DNA from: Gloeophyllum trabeum ATCC 11539
Lineage: Eukaryota > Basidiomycota > Agaricomycetes > Gloeophyllales > Gloeophyllaceae
Direction: 5' to 3'
Assembly (NCBI RefSeq): GCF_000344685.1
Contig: NW_006920426.1
Span: forward strand, 653,327 to 691,648
Length of the DNA stretch: 38,322 nucleotides
Below the pieces are notes generated by a model, which saw only the letters and a program-made list of their open reading frames with translations, was not told the DNA's origin and made no database searches. Below, in pieces: positions 10,005-20,310 of this stretch (position 1 is the first letter of the stretch; every line of letters begins with the position of its first letter). The position numbers and the translations under genes were made by a program.

Positions 10005-13000
10005 ATGCTGCCATTATTCGGAGACGACAGGAAACGACGAGAGATAAACTTGGGCGGTAGGCGGACTGCCGCCACACATGACCTCATCCTCGAGCAAGCA
10101 AAAGCGCGGCGGACCGAGCGCGAGGACATCCGGCGGAAGAGGGACAGCGCGGTGCGGCTGCAGGCCTGGTGGCGGGGGCTGCACGAGGCCAGGCGAGTGC
10201 GTCGCCAGTTGCGCCAGACGCTGGCGGAGAACGTTACTGGAATCGTAGGTCTGAGATGTCTCGCGGTGTTAGGCCAGGACGAGGAGGCTTTGGCTTTGTG
10301 GTCGAACGCAGTACTAGGCGCTGGTGAAGGTGTGTGCACCGGTCGACGTACTCGACAGAGTTATTGACTCTATCAATAATATCCAGAAAGTTTGTTTCAT
10401 TTAGCGACGGGCGCGGAAGGGTCCAGCTGGCTGGTCCTCATCCGTGAGGTGAGCTACTCGCTGCTGAAGTCGGCGGCAAGCGCCCCAAGGTAAGCACTGT
10501 GCTCTCGCCTGATCAGACGTAGGCTTTACGATATACTATAGGTCTCCAGATGCTGTCTCGCACTTGCGAATACTGAACGCTCTTCTATCACCAGCAGTGT
10601 GCGGGAAACATCTGGGAGATCAGGGTCCAGTCGTAAGTCGCGAGATCACAGGCTACCTCCTCGCACGCGAGATGTACACCCTTCTCTCCCAAGCAATCAC
10701 CGGCATAGTGCGTCAGCCCGTCCTTCTTATCCGCTTCCTTCTGGTAACTCTAGTGCAGGCCATAGACGCCAAGAACACACCCTCCCTCCCGCTCATCGTC
10801 CCCCTGATCACCTCCCCGCTCACCACCTTTTCCTCCTCCCCCGAGCAGTACCAAACCGCCCTCTCCGCGCTCTTCACCCGCATCCTCACCATTCCGCTCC
10901 TCCCGAACCGCCTCCCCCTCTCCTCGCTCACCGAGCTCTCCTCGAGACTCCCCCTCTCCGCCCTCCCCCAGCTCCCCGCGACCTTCCCCGCCGACGCCTG
11001 CGCCCTCCCCACAGAGCCCAAGATCCACCTGATAGCGAACCTGGCGGCGTTTGCGCCGCCGCGGTATAAGGCCCTCCCCGCGGCCGCGCTCAGCGCCTAC
11101 CTCGAGCTCCTTGGCGCGCTGCTCAGCTCGCTGCCCGTGAACGCCCTGGACCCTCCTCCACCCAAACCCAAGTCCGCCACTACCAGCAAGCCCTGGCACA
11201 CAGCCGATTCGGACACCGATTCCGACGACGACTCGCCGGTGCAAGTGCGCGTCGTCTCCTCGTTCACGGCGCCCGCCGAGCCCCTCCCGCAACTCGACGC
11301 GCGCACGAGCAAGCGCTTACAGACGCTCCCCGCCCCGGCACACCTCACCGCGCTGCTGCAGGCGGCGCAGCGTCACCCCGCGACGCAGCCGCAGCTGTTC
11401 GCGTTCATACTGAGTTTGAGTATGGCGTGGCCGCGGAAGAAGGATGTGGTGCTGGGGACGGCGGTGGCGTATGCAGGCGGCGGGCTGATTAGGGAGCTGT
11501 GGAGGGGGTATGTGAGGGGGAGCGTGCTTGGGCGGGACGAACGCGCTGGGGCTATCATGGGTGAGTGCATTCCGTGATTTCCCGCACTCCGTGTGGCAAG
11601 TATAGTATAGATGGAACTGACGAGCGCGTGCAGACCCGGAGAACGCGGCACAGTGGCCGCCGCTGCTCCTGCTGACCGAGATGTACACGCAGGCGCTGCA
11701 GACGATGGGCGACGACGAGTTCTTCTCGAGCGCGGCGAACAGTAGCGCCGGGCGCAACCCGCTCTCGCTCGACGAGCTGATCGCGCTCTCGCGCCGCCTG
11801 CTGAACATTGCGTTCACGCTGTACTGGCGCGAGGACCAGCGGGACGTGCAGGAGGGGACCGTGCCCGGGCTGCGCGGGGTCCGGTGGGAGGTCGTGAGGG
11901 AGACGCTGACGAGGTGTTTGCAGGCGATACATGGGAGAGAGTGAGTGGTGCTCGATTTTTCTCCGCGCAGGGATCGGGCTGATTGATGAGCGGGTTTGGC
12001 TTGCAGCTCGCGGAAGCCATTCACGCCCGAGGGGCATTGGCATTGCACCTCGCAACTCGACATGTCGTCCTTCATCGAGGCTGCCGTGTAAGTCCCCGTA
12101 CACGTCATTGGCTCCCAGCAACTCACAGTCCACCTGCGTCTCAGCCTCGAGGAGCAGCGCCTCACGCAGCCCGACGTCCCGCAGAGCCGCCCGCTCTCGA
12201 AGCGGCAGGTCGCGAAGCTCTCGCCGCGTCTCGGCGTGCTGCACAACATCCCCTTTGCGATCCCGTTCGAGATCCGCGTGTCGATATTCAGGCACTTTGT
12301 CGCGAACGATATGATTAGCCAGGGCTATGATAGGTACGGGCGTAGAGGCCGGCTGAGGGTCAGCGTGAGACGGGACCATATTGCGGAGGATGGGTTTGAT
12401 AGGCTGGGCGATGCGGATTTGAAGGCGCCGATCGAGATTGTGTTCATTGATCAGTTTGGGCAGGAGGAGTGAGTGTTGGCTTCCTGTTTCGTGGGGCGAG
12501 GTGAGGGATGCTGATTGGTGATTGGGTGACAGGGCGGGGATTGATGGGGGAGGCGTGTTCAAGGAGTTTTTGACGAGTCTGTGTAAGGAGGTGTTTGATC
12601 GCGATCGGGGGCTGTGGTTGGCGAATAAGAAGAATGAGCTGTATCCCAACCCGCACTCGTATGCGAAAGAACGTGCGTACCCTTTCCGCGTCCCTTGCGA
12701 TCGTGATGCTGAACTTGACCATGCGCAGCGCACAGTTTGAACTGGTATCGGTTCATTGGTCGCGTGCTTGGGAAGGCGTTGTATGAGGGTATTCTGGTTG
12801 ATGTTGCGTTTGCTGGGTTCTTCCTCGCCAAGGTACGTTACGTGGAACGTCCGCTTCTGTCGTATGAAGCGGCGTTTTACCTACCGCTCTGCCATATAGT
12901 GGTTGGGGAAGCAGAGCTTCTTGGATGACCTGGCGTCGCTGGATCCAGACCTGTACAACGGCTTGATCTTCTTAAAACATTACAACGGCAACCCAGAAGA

Positions 13001-13888
13001 TCTGTCCCTGACGTTCACGGTCGACGAGGAAGGTATGTAGTCGTTCTCTTCCGTCAGGCCTGGATGGATGACTGATGAGCGCCAGATCTCGGCGTCACCA
13101 AGACCACCGAGCTCATCCCGAATGGGAGCAACATCCCAGTCACCCGCGAGAACCGGCTGCAGTATATCACGCTCGTGTCCCACTATCGCCTCACGAAGCA
13201 GATCAGGCTGCAGAGCGAGGCGTTCTTTGAGGGACTATCGCAGATGATTGACACGAAGTGGCTACGGTTTGTATCTCATTCCACCTTCGAGCTGGCCAGC
13301 GCTCTGACGTTTCCGGTGATATAGCATGTTCAACCAGCAGGAGCTGCAGATATTGCTGGGCGGTGTGGATACGCCTATTGACTTGGATGATCTCAGGAGC
13401 CATACGAATTACGGAGGCCTTTACGATGACAACCATCCGACGATTGTCATGTTCTGGAATGTACGCACTCCGAACGTTACTTGTAGCCACTGTCATTCTG
13501 ACGCTATCTCGTCTCAGGTCGTCAATACCTTCAACCAAGACCAGCGCAAGGCGCTGTTGCGGTTCGTTACGAGTTGTAGCCGGCCGCCTCTGCTGTACGT
13601 GCCTTATTATGCTGGCTGCTGTAAAGAACACTTTACTGATCTGTCCGATGCTTAAGTGGATTCAAGGAGCTTGTGCCGAACTTTGCCATCCGCGATGCGG
13701 GTTCGGACGAGGCCCGTCTCCCTACTTCTAGCACTTGCGTGAATCTGTTGAAGGTATGACATCTTCTATGGCGATTGGGTAGCGTGCTGACAGGAGACTC
13801 GCAGCTCCCGAGATACCAGAGCGAGAAGACTCTGCGGGATAAGCTCCTTCAGGCGATATACTCTGGCGCCGGATTTGATCTCTCATAG
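10005..13888 (+). CDS. hul5: HECT E3 ubiquitin ligase, Hul5/UBE3C type
   Basis: Fourteen exons keep one frame of 1030 residues: 10005-10329, 10405-10489, 10542-11560, 11634-11940, 12007-12087, 12145-12468, 12533-12672, 12729-12832, 12900-13032, 13086-13266, 13325-13460, 13518-13594, 13657-13753 and 13805-13888. The N-terminus (LFGDDRKRREINLGGR) and an IQ-like motif (AVRLQAWWRGLHEARRV, about residues 49-65) are characteristic of Hul5/UBE3C. The HECT domain fills roughly the last 380 residues, with AGIDGGGVFKEFLTSL, NWYRFIGRVLGKALYEG and the catalytic loop LPTSSTCVNLL. The active-site Cys is TGC 13736-13738, about residue 998. Yeast Hul5 extends ubiquitin chains on proteasome-bound substrates, so the same role is expected. 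Length fits human UBE3C (about 1080) and yeast Hul5 (910). One intron uses the unusual donor GTTTGT (13267). Exon 3 codes a Ser/Asp-rich linker (DSDTDSDDDS) in GC-rich codons. Complete and apparently functional. Confidence 0.95.
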
Positions 13889-14368
13889 AACAGCGGTTGC
13901 CGATGGGCCGCATGTAGAGTGTATCTGTTGTAAATGCCGGAACTTGTGATTTCTCCTGTACGATACTGATCATGAATAATGTGCGAGTAGTGGTTGTCTG
14001 ATCAGCTTTTTTTTCGGCGCCCGCTGCGTTCAACCGTGCAGTGGAAGAAGGCAGTATTTACTTCGAGTGCGAGGCCTGTTAAGCCAGTAAGATGTAGACC
14101 GGTTTCCTAGCGAAGAGACACCGAGACTATGGGAGTAGCCTGCGAGATTCACGGTGTTTGCTCTCACCTCTTTGGCATACGCTTCAACAACTTTTATCTC
14201 GAGGTACATCCGCCCGAACGCGAGCCCTCAATCGTCGAGAGTCTAGCAGGCCTTCCGATCTTGTGGGACCTCTCGTGGACGGAGGGTGTTGTCCTGGTAT
14301 TCATCGCAGGACCCGGGAATCTCCTATGAATGTATGTCCAAAAAATGGCCTCGAAATGGCCTCAAACC
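13889..14368. other. 3' flank of the HECT ligase gene, no gene seen
   Basis: About 480 bp between the ligase stop and the first transposon. It contains the 3' UTR and some short open frames (for example 14129-14329) without recognisable motifs. Confidence 0.4.
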
Positions 14369-14822
14369 CTGGGTACAATACCCATATTGAGCCACCGAGA
14401 AAGTGTGAAAGGAACCGAACAAAGATCAAAATTTGTTCATAGTGTTGCCTTGCAAAACAAATGGAAGTTCAATGAACAGTGCTGAACAAAGATCATATCC
14501 TGTGTCATAATCGAATTTGTCTGCACTCAAAAGTAATATTATTCTAATTAGTTTCACTGACTGTGCAATGAACAATCATGAAAATAACCGGTCAAAGGTC
14601 AAACTTTTTTCATGATTGTCCATTGCACAGTCAGTGAAACGAATTAGAAAAATACTACTTTTGAGTGCGCAAAAATCTGATTGTGACACAGGATATGATC
14701 TTTGTTCAGCACTGTTCATTGAACTTTCATTTGTTTTGCAAGGCAACACTATGAACAAATTGTGACCTTTGTCCGGTTCCTTTCACACTTTCTCGGTGGC
14801 TCAATATGGGTATTGTACCCAG
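14369..14822. mobile_element. Foldback element (long near-perfect palindrome, 454 bp)
   Basis: The left arm starts CTGGGTACAATACCCATATT and the right arm ends AATATGGGTATTGTACCCAG. Inside, CCACCGAGAAAGTGTGAAAGG, CAAAACAAATG, GATCATATCCTGTGTCA and TTTCACTGACTGTGCAATG are all mirrored around a centre near 14596. Arms are about 220 bp each with few mismatches and only a short spacer. There is no coding capacity. A clear target duplication was not found, perhaps because another element abuts the right end. Confidence 0.85.
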
Positions 14823-14825
14823 TGA

Positions 14826-15086
14826 CAGGGCTCTTGCGAGTCGTCGAATTCGGCCGTGAGTCGAATCATCAGTGGGTCCCCTCCCCGGGGGTGTTGTGAT
14901 GGCGTTTATTAGCCTATAAAATTTCAATCTCCCAGCTCACAATATGCATCATCAAGGATGTAAGCTTGAAAAGTGAATGCTATGTGCTATGTCCTACATC
15001 ACACTACATCTTGCACAACAGCCCCAGAGAGGGGAACTACTGATGATTCGAGTCGCGGCTCAATTCGACGACTCGCAAAAGCCCTG
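14826..15086. mobile_element. CAGGG-ended MITE with about 65-bp inverted ends
   Basis: The left end CAGGGCTCTTGCGAGTCGTC is matched in inverted form by the right end at 15086 (CAGGGCTTTTGCGAGTCGTC on the minus strand). Similarity continues through GAATCATCAGT and CCCCTC. CAGGG termini are typical of hAT-type elements. The 8 bp on either side (CCCAGTGA and TAGGGCGC) do not match, so the target duplication is absent or decayed. It has no transposase. Confidence 0.7.
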
Positions 15087-15239
15087 TAGGGCGCGAAACG
15101 CGGACTTGCGCAAATTTACGAAAGTGAAGACCACCAGCGATGCACATGATCGCTGACTCAGCATGATTCCATCAATTGCTATTTTTACAGCCTGTCCTAA
15201 AAGGCGACACGTTGTGCCGGCCTTGTTATCCCCCAAAAG

Positions 15240-17175
15240 AGGACCCCTGAAAATACCGATAGATGCCGGTGCAGGACTTGATTTGTCATGTCCAGACTTT
15301 TTTTGGCAGCCCCCCGCCTTTATGTCCGGATAAAATACCGGCATCGGCCAAGGTTGGATCCATGTCCGGACTATTGCCCCGCCCTCTAGGAAACAGCAAA
15401 AATCACCCGTTGTAGTCCACAAGTCATTCTAGACACTAGATACAAGGGTGTATGTATGAAAACCTGAAATGTGCATAGTCTGAGGTAGAAAATTCAATAG
15501 ACAACGGAAGAGCCTTTGGGCTTGAGATCTCCAGCATGCAAAGGAAAGACATGGCAGGCAAATGAGTGATTCGGCAGGCATTGACCATTGCCAGGGTCTG
15601 AGAGACAGCGCGAAATACCTGCCCATTGATATGCACTGACACACAACAATCACCAAGGACCAAAAGTAATAAACCCAAACCCCGTGATATGGGTGAAGGT
15701 GGTCCGAGACAACTGAGGGGTATTTAATAGTTCGAGGGGGAAAGGAGGAGTAAGACACCGTAGGGTAGTCCATAGGAAGACCTAGAAAAATAAACCAAAC
15801 ACTTTGATACCTGAAACAAACGCTAGTTGATGCTCCAGAGTATTTATCTCCAAAGAGTCGCAATCAAAGTCGCAAGCAATGACACCTGTCGTAGGATTGC
15901 GCTTGCGTGGGTAGAAATTGCTAGAGAGACTTGGTTAATTTTATTTTGCTATGTAGTACCCACCGGAGATAATTAAACCGACGGCGGAGATAAATCACTT
16001 GACGAGTCAGGCCTATTGGCAAAGCTAGGATCGGTTATAGTTCGCTAAGTTCGACGCTTTCGAACTTCGAGGGTCGCTGAGATCGTAACGCTAATTCTCT
16101 GAGATGGTGAAGTGCAAAACTTGTTTTTCTGTATGCTACTTTGTACAATTTATACTACAGGAATGGCTTTGTGACCGTCTGGAGATAAATAACAAATAAA
16201 CGCCGCTACCCACACTTGCCGCCGTTATACCATACACCATTTGACTCTCTTGCACTCCCACTTGCTCGTCCCAGCCCCTAGAGGTCGCCTCGACGCTCCG
16301 CCACCTGATCCAAGCGGTCCCATCACTCCGTGCGATGCGCCAGTCACGTGCTAATTACCTCCGGCCACTTGCTGACTGATGCTGGCCTCATGGTAACTCG
16401 TATGCATCCGCACCTTCGGTAGTTTGCTGGAAACGAGAGGGAGTGAGTGTTGGAGGTTGGGCATGAGGACGACACCCCTCGATAGAAGTATCCGCGGGCC
16501 CCGGAGCTAATTCATCTAGAAGTCACATTGGTTAAGTTACTCCGGAGCTCCTGTCCACGGAGATAAATTGCGGAATGGGTCCGTGTACACCTCGAGGATG
16601 CTAGGAAGTCCGGAGCTAAATAGAGCAATTCTTTAGAGCCCATAGAAGCCTGGAGGTGTGTGAGTGCTGTGTCAAATAAGCTCCGTGGGGCTTGTACGAT
16701 GTGCTGAGTCCGCGTTTTCGGGGGTCAGACGATCCTGAGGCTTATCACCGTTCATGGCTTCATAGCCCTGGACGGCGAGATACGATACCACCGCGATATT
16801 GGAGGCATCCGGCACCCAGCTGTGTCTTCCATATGTGCCTCCGGATTTCAGCGTGATACTCAAAACTGTATAATTCCGTGCAAATAAGGGGTACCCGAGG
16901 GTTCACGACCACAGGACAGGCATGTCTATCCTTTTTCGGTGAGAAATACCATACCGGGTAATGATAATGTATAGCCGCGACGAAGTGGCAGGCTGCTGAC
17001 CATGTCCGGACTACAACCGGCCTCACTGCTGGGGTGCCGTTGGTGTCCGGACTAAAAAACCGGGTTGGCCGGCTGAGACCCCTACTTACGTCCGGACTGG
17101 CTCCGGCGTCCCTCGCCCGAGGCGCTTTTTTTGTCCGGACTGCCTCCGGCATCTATCGGTATTTTCAGGGGTCCT
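15240..17175. mobile_element. Non-autonomous DNA transposon, 1.94 kb, 30-bp TIRs, 8-bp TSD
   Basis: The left end AGGACCCCTGAAAATACCGA is repeated in inverted form at the right end, with 30 of 30 bp identical through GATAGATGCCGG. Both ends are flanked by the direct repeat CCCAAAAG (15232-15239 and 17176-17183), a plausible 8-bp target duplication. The palindrome GTCCGGAC or near variants recur at spacings of about 30-45 bp near both ends (left about 15293, 15322 and 15362; right about 17004, 17044, 17090 and 17132), like subterminal transposase-binding sites. No transposase was recognised. The longest internal frame (minus, 15429-15863) has no familiar motif. The 8-bp duplication suggests hAT-like or P-like mobilisation, but the termini are not the usual CAGGG. 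Confidence 0.8.
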
Positions 17176-17183
17176 CCCAAAAG

Positions 17184-18108
17184 TCGAGTGAGCGCGAGTG
17201 ATTGCCGCGGTGGCGCGAGATCCATGCGGGAGCTGGCTCTGCAGGTGCGAGCGTATTTCAGTATCAGAAATTCCTGCTGATACTTTCGCGGGTCACTTTC
17301 CAATCAAGAACTGTAGATATGGGTACTGTTAACACTTCTCCAAGATCAGATTGATTATTTCCACCCTTGAGTTCATTCTTTGAGCCGATTATTGTAACTT
17401 TTAGGTCATTATTCATGGGGAACTCATATCTTCACACACAGGGCAGATAAAAGGAATCCAACTCCGGAGAATTTATGCCCACCATGTTATGTACAGAATT
17501 TATGTTTACATCCAGGTGCAGGGAAGGCATGCTGGAGTGCTGATACGTCGACGAGAGAGGTGTACAATGGGAGCACTATATGGCCCGCTGTAGACTCGCG
17601 ACCAGTCCTGTACGCAATGCACACGCCTTCCTTTTTTGGTTTCGGAGTGATGGAAGGCGTGAGCTTCGCAGTGTAGCGAGTAGTACGAGCGGAGCTTGAA
17701 TTGCGAAGTGGCTGGTATCGAGCCTAGGCCCGCTGAGGTCTTGCGCATCAACACAGCCACCACTTCCCGGTCCATGAAGCAAGCACGTACAAACACGGGA
17801 ACTTGGCAGGGATTGCCCACCTCCACTGGCATTCGGGGGTCCTACGACATATCGGACACGCATGGCTGCAGTCAACATGTCAGCTGCGAGCCGGTGCCGC
17901 CATCAAAGCATTCGCATTACAATTGTCCGTTAGCTCAGCCCGTACTGCCATGGAATCGACTACAGATAGGAAGAAACATGTGACTACAGCGCATCGGTTG
18001 TACGCATTCCAGAGTCACAGACTATCCATGGAACCAAAAGGGACCGAGCAATGCTCACTTATCGGTGACGCCCAAGGTGGCCCACCACAAGGGCATTGAA
18101 TACTCAAT
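17184..18108. other. Intergenic, repeat-derived 3' flank of F-box gene C
   Basis: No gene is supported. The piece 17847-17950 is a fragment of repeat R1. The piece about 17975-18045 (GCATCGGTTGTACGCATTCC, CCAAAAGGGACC) is also found downstream of F-box gene E at 24690-24750. The last 50 bp before the stop of gene C are shared with the 3' flanks of the pseudogenes ending at 20311 and 26851, so the duplicated unit reaches past the coding region. Confidence 0.5.
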
Positions 18109-18110
18109 AT

Positions 18111-19765
18111 TCAATCTTCGTCCACAGGGCGTCGATCGGCGACGAATCCGGACAGCCACTGGCCGCCGCCGTGAATGAAATATCCGTCGTGCCAGATTTT
18201 CCCATTGTCTCCTAGCCTCCAGTGGTGCTTCTGTGTATAGCATCGCATGGTGATCTCTGCGTCCTCTAACTGCGCCACCTGGGTCCCCTTGCCAAGCCTG
18301 ATTCTCGATTCAAGCATTAATTGAATATCCCAATACCCGGCATACCCGCCTAGCCAATATATCTTCAGCGATTCTAGCTTTTTAAGAAGACAGTCATTTC
18401 TTCCGGGTTTGAACGTCAGGCGTTTGATGATATCTGCCCGAAATGCATCGGTAATTCCGCATATTTCGAGACGCCGCAAGTCCGGTAATGATTCGAAAAA
18501 CCTGAGGAGATGCTCTTCCTCGCTTTCGAAGGGCTCTGAGCCATATTGATCCACGATAAGCTCCTCGAGCATACATCCATCCCGGGGAATCATCTTGATC
18601 AGATCAGGGTAAAGCATCACACATCCACACAGCTTCAATCGGCGCAAGGAGGGAGCAAAAAGCCACGCAACGAAGAATGAGAAGTCACAATAGCTTCCCG
18701 GCGCGTCGACTTCAATGGTATGCAGCTTCTCGTAGCGGGGCCGTGGCCGGTCGACACGACGAAGCCAGGGCAGAACATCTTCCTCAATAAGCTGAGCCAT
18801 GGTAACTCGTAAGACGTGGAGGTTGGTGCACTCCGCAAGCATGGCCATGTATGGTACAAAGGCCTCACTGCCAATGTCGAGAACGAGCTCCGTGATACCC
18901 GACCAGCTGAACGACTTCACATTGAAGTCGGAGGTGATGCTTTCCAAACGGATTAGTTGCATACGCGGAGCAGTGGAACATAACGAGACGTCCCTCAGCG
19001 TCGGATCGAAGCCCCTGTCGCAAGGAAGGAGCCGTACGGTCTCTAGCTGGGGAAACGACCCGTGGATCAGCGCGGATATCACGTGTGCGGGGGCCTTGAC
19101 TTGGAGGTGCTGGCAGCGGTGCAGATTGTCTTTGAGAAAATTGAGGCATCTCATGTTCAGTTTGTTCGTACTGCCCCATGATAGGTCGACAGATAAGCTG
19201 AGGGGTACCGCTCTAGCACGAGAAATCCAGGTCTTCATGAGGAGTTCCTTAGCCTTCGACTTCCCGGGTCGGATCCCCGTCAAGCGGAAGCGACTCCAGA
19301 GGTACGGCGTATTTTCTGCCACCTGTTTCCACCGGCTGGACACCCCTGCGAGACGCAAGGTGTCACGCCATTTGATCTCGCCATGGAAATACCAGTTGTG
19401 ACGGGCAAAATTGAAGTGAGGAAGAGCTATTATCATAATCTCCGCAAGGAGTTCCACCGGTATCCTGTCTATCGGAGCTGCGTGGTGACGAGTGAACCAG
19501 TTGAAGCTGGCCATTCGAAGAGTAAGAGCTTACGTGGTTCAGGGGCAGACCCGGCATTTGATACTTTCTTGTTTCTTCCGCTCCGCCGCAGCGTCGACGT
19601 CAATGTAGTCTGAGAAGACGAGACACTTCCAATGACAGCTCCTCCAGTTGTTCGACAGTGTTGTGCTGTAGATCGTCATTTGTATCCTCGCGATAGAGCA
19701 GGAGTCGAACATATGCGCGTACCTCCTGCCGATTCCATTCCGCTGATCAGCGGGCTGTCCGTCAT
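18111..19765 (-). CDS. F-box-like/LRR protein (copy C, intact)
   Basis: Exons 19765-19723, 19665-19534 and 19477-18111 give 513 residues. The F-box exon begins with PPIDRIPVELLAEIMIIALP, followed by VSSRWKQVAENTPYLWS (about residues 60-118). Leucine-rich segments then lead to the C-terminus GGGQWLSGFVADRRPVDED. Its role is inferred to be SCF substrate recognition, with an unknown target. The frame is also open from an ATG at 19514 (MASFNWFTRHHA), but that ATG lies in a 56-nt intron (19533-19478) whose splice sites have equivalents in copies F and E. The upstream exons (MTDSPLISGMESAG and a Thr/Ser/Arg-rich exon 2) are therefore preferred, starting at ATG 19765. The long exon is 1367 nt, as in copy B. 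Upstream lies the promoter block and then a relic of the DAHP synthase 3' end. Confidence 0.88.
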
Positions 19766-19865
19766 GTTTTAAAAAGGGTGCTGCAAGAAATATATGATTT
19801 GGCGCAGAACAGGAGTGCCGCTTTCCCGAGAAGTGGAAAGTTCAAGGTCAACAAGCTCATGCGAC

Positions 19866-19915
19866 AGCCACACCGAACTTGAGCCACAGATGAACTTTCC
19901 CAGGATCCCGTGTTT
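19866..19915 (-). promoter_or_regulatory. F-box family promoter block, copy C
   Basis: On the minus strand it reads CCTGGGAAAGTTCATCTGTG, then GCTCAAGTTCGGTGTGGCTG, about 100-150 bp before ATG 19765. The same block is nearly identical upstream of pseudogenes F and G and recognisably related upstream of A, B, D and E. Confidence 0.55.
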
Positions 19916-19959
19916 TTCCGGCCCGAGCGCATACCGCATCGTTTCGTCTGCCCAGGCAG

Positions 19960-20215
19960 TGAATATTATTTCGTGATAGTGGGAATACAATATATCGGTG
20001 CACCGTCGTTGCACGGAACTCTGTTAAGGTTGACTCCGAGTCAAGAGCGGTGTTTCATGGCGACCGAAAGGGGCGACTTTGAGCTTCGAGTCTTCTCTGT
20101 CCGGACAGCGTATACTATAGACTACATGGGAGTTACCCTCATAACCGTCACCTCCCCATTCGTTGCCACATCTACGCTCTATCCCTCAGCTCACTGCGCA
20201 AAGCACGTTCGGACT
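19960..20215 (-). pseudogene. Relic of DAHP synthase last exon and 3' flank (copy C unit)
   Basis: The segment aligns with the 3' flank of the intact synthase and of the partial copy at 22.8-23.0 kb: GGTGCACCG near 19998, CAAGAGCGGTGTTTCATGG near 20041, GTCCGGACAGCGTATAC near 20098. The stretch near 20160-20215 resembles the end of the last exon (TGCCACATCTACGC...CAGCTCACTGCGCAAAGCACG). No reading frame is preserved. It marks the truncated right edge of the first duplicated unit. Confidence 0.6.
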
Positions 20216-20310
20216 AAGCAAAGATCCAAGTCAAATTTAGAGGCAGATAACGTCGAACTGTTAATATGGGATGAATCGCCATTCATCGGTGTCACCCACC
20301 GCAGCCGGCA

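Noticed and set aside
11317..12733. Long antisense open frames (up to 392 codons) opposite the HECT ligase gene
   Set aside because: They are frame shadows of GC-rich coding DNA. The plus strand gives a consistent 14-exon protein with family motifs and the antisense frames show none.
15429..15863. 144-codon frame inside the 1.94-kb transposon as a transposase
   Set aside because: No catalytic motif, zinc finger or family resemblance; too short for hAT or P transposases.
19514..19516. ATG at 19514 (minus) as the start of F-box gene C
   Set aside because: It falls inside a 56-nt intron whose borders have equivalents in copies E and F, and an upstream ATG with two short exons joins in phase. 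It remains a possible alternative start.
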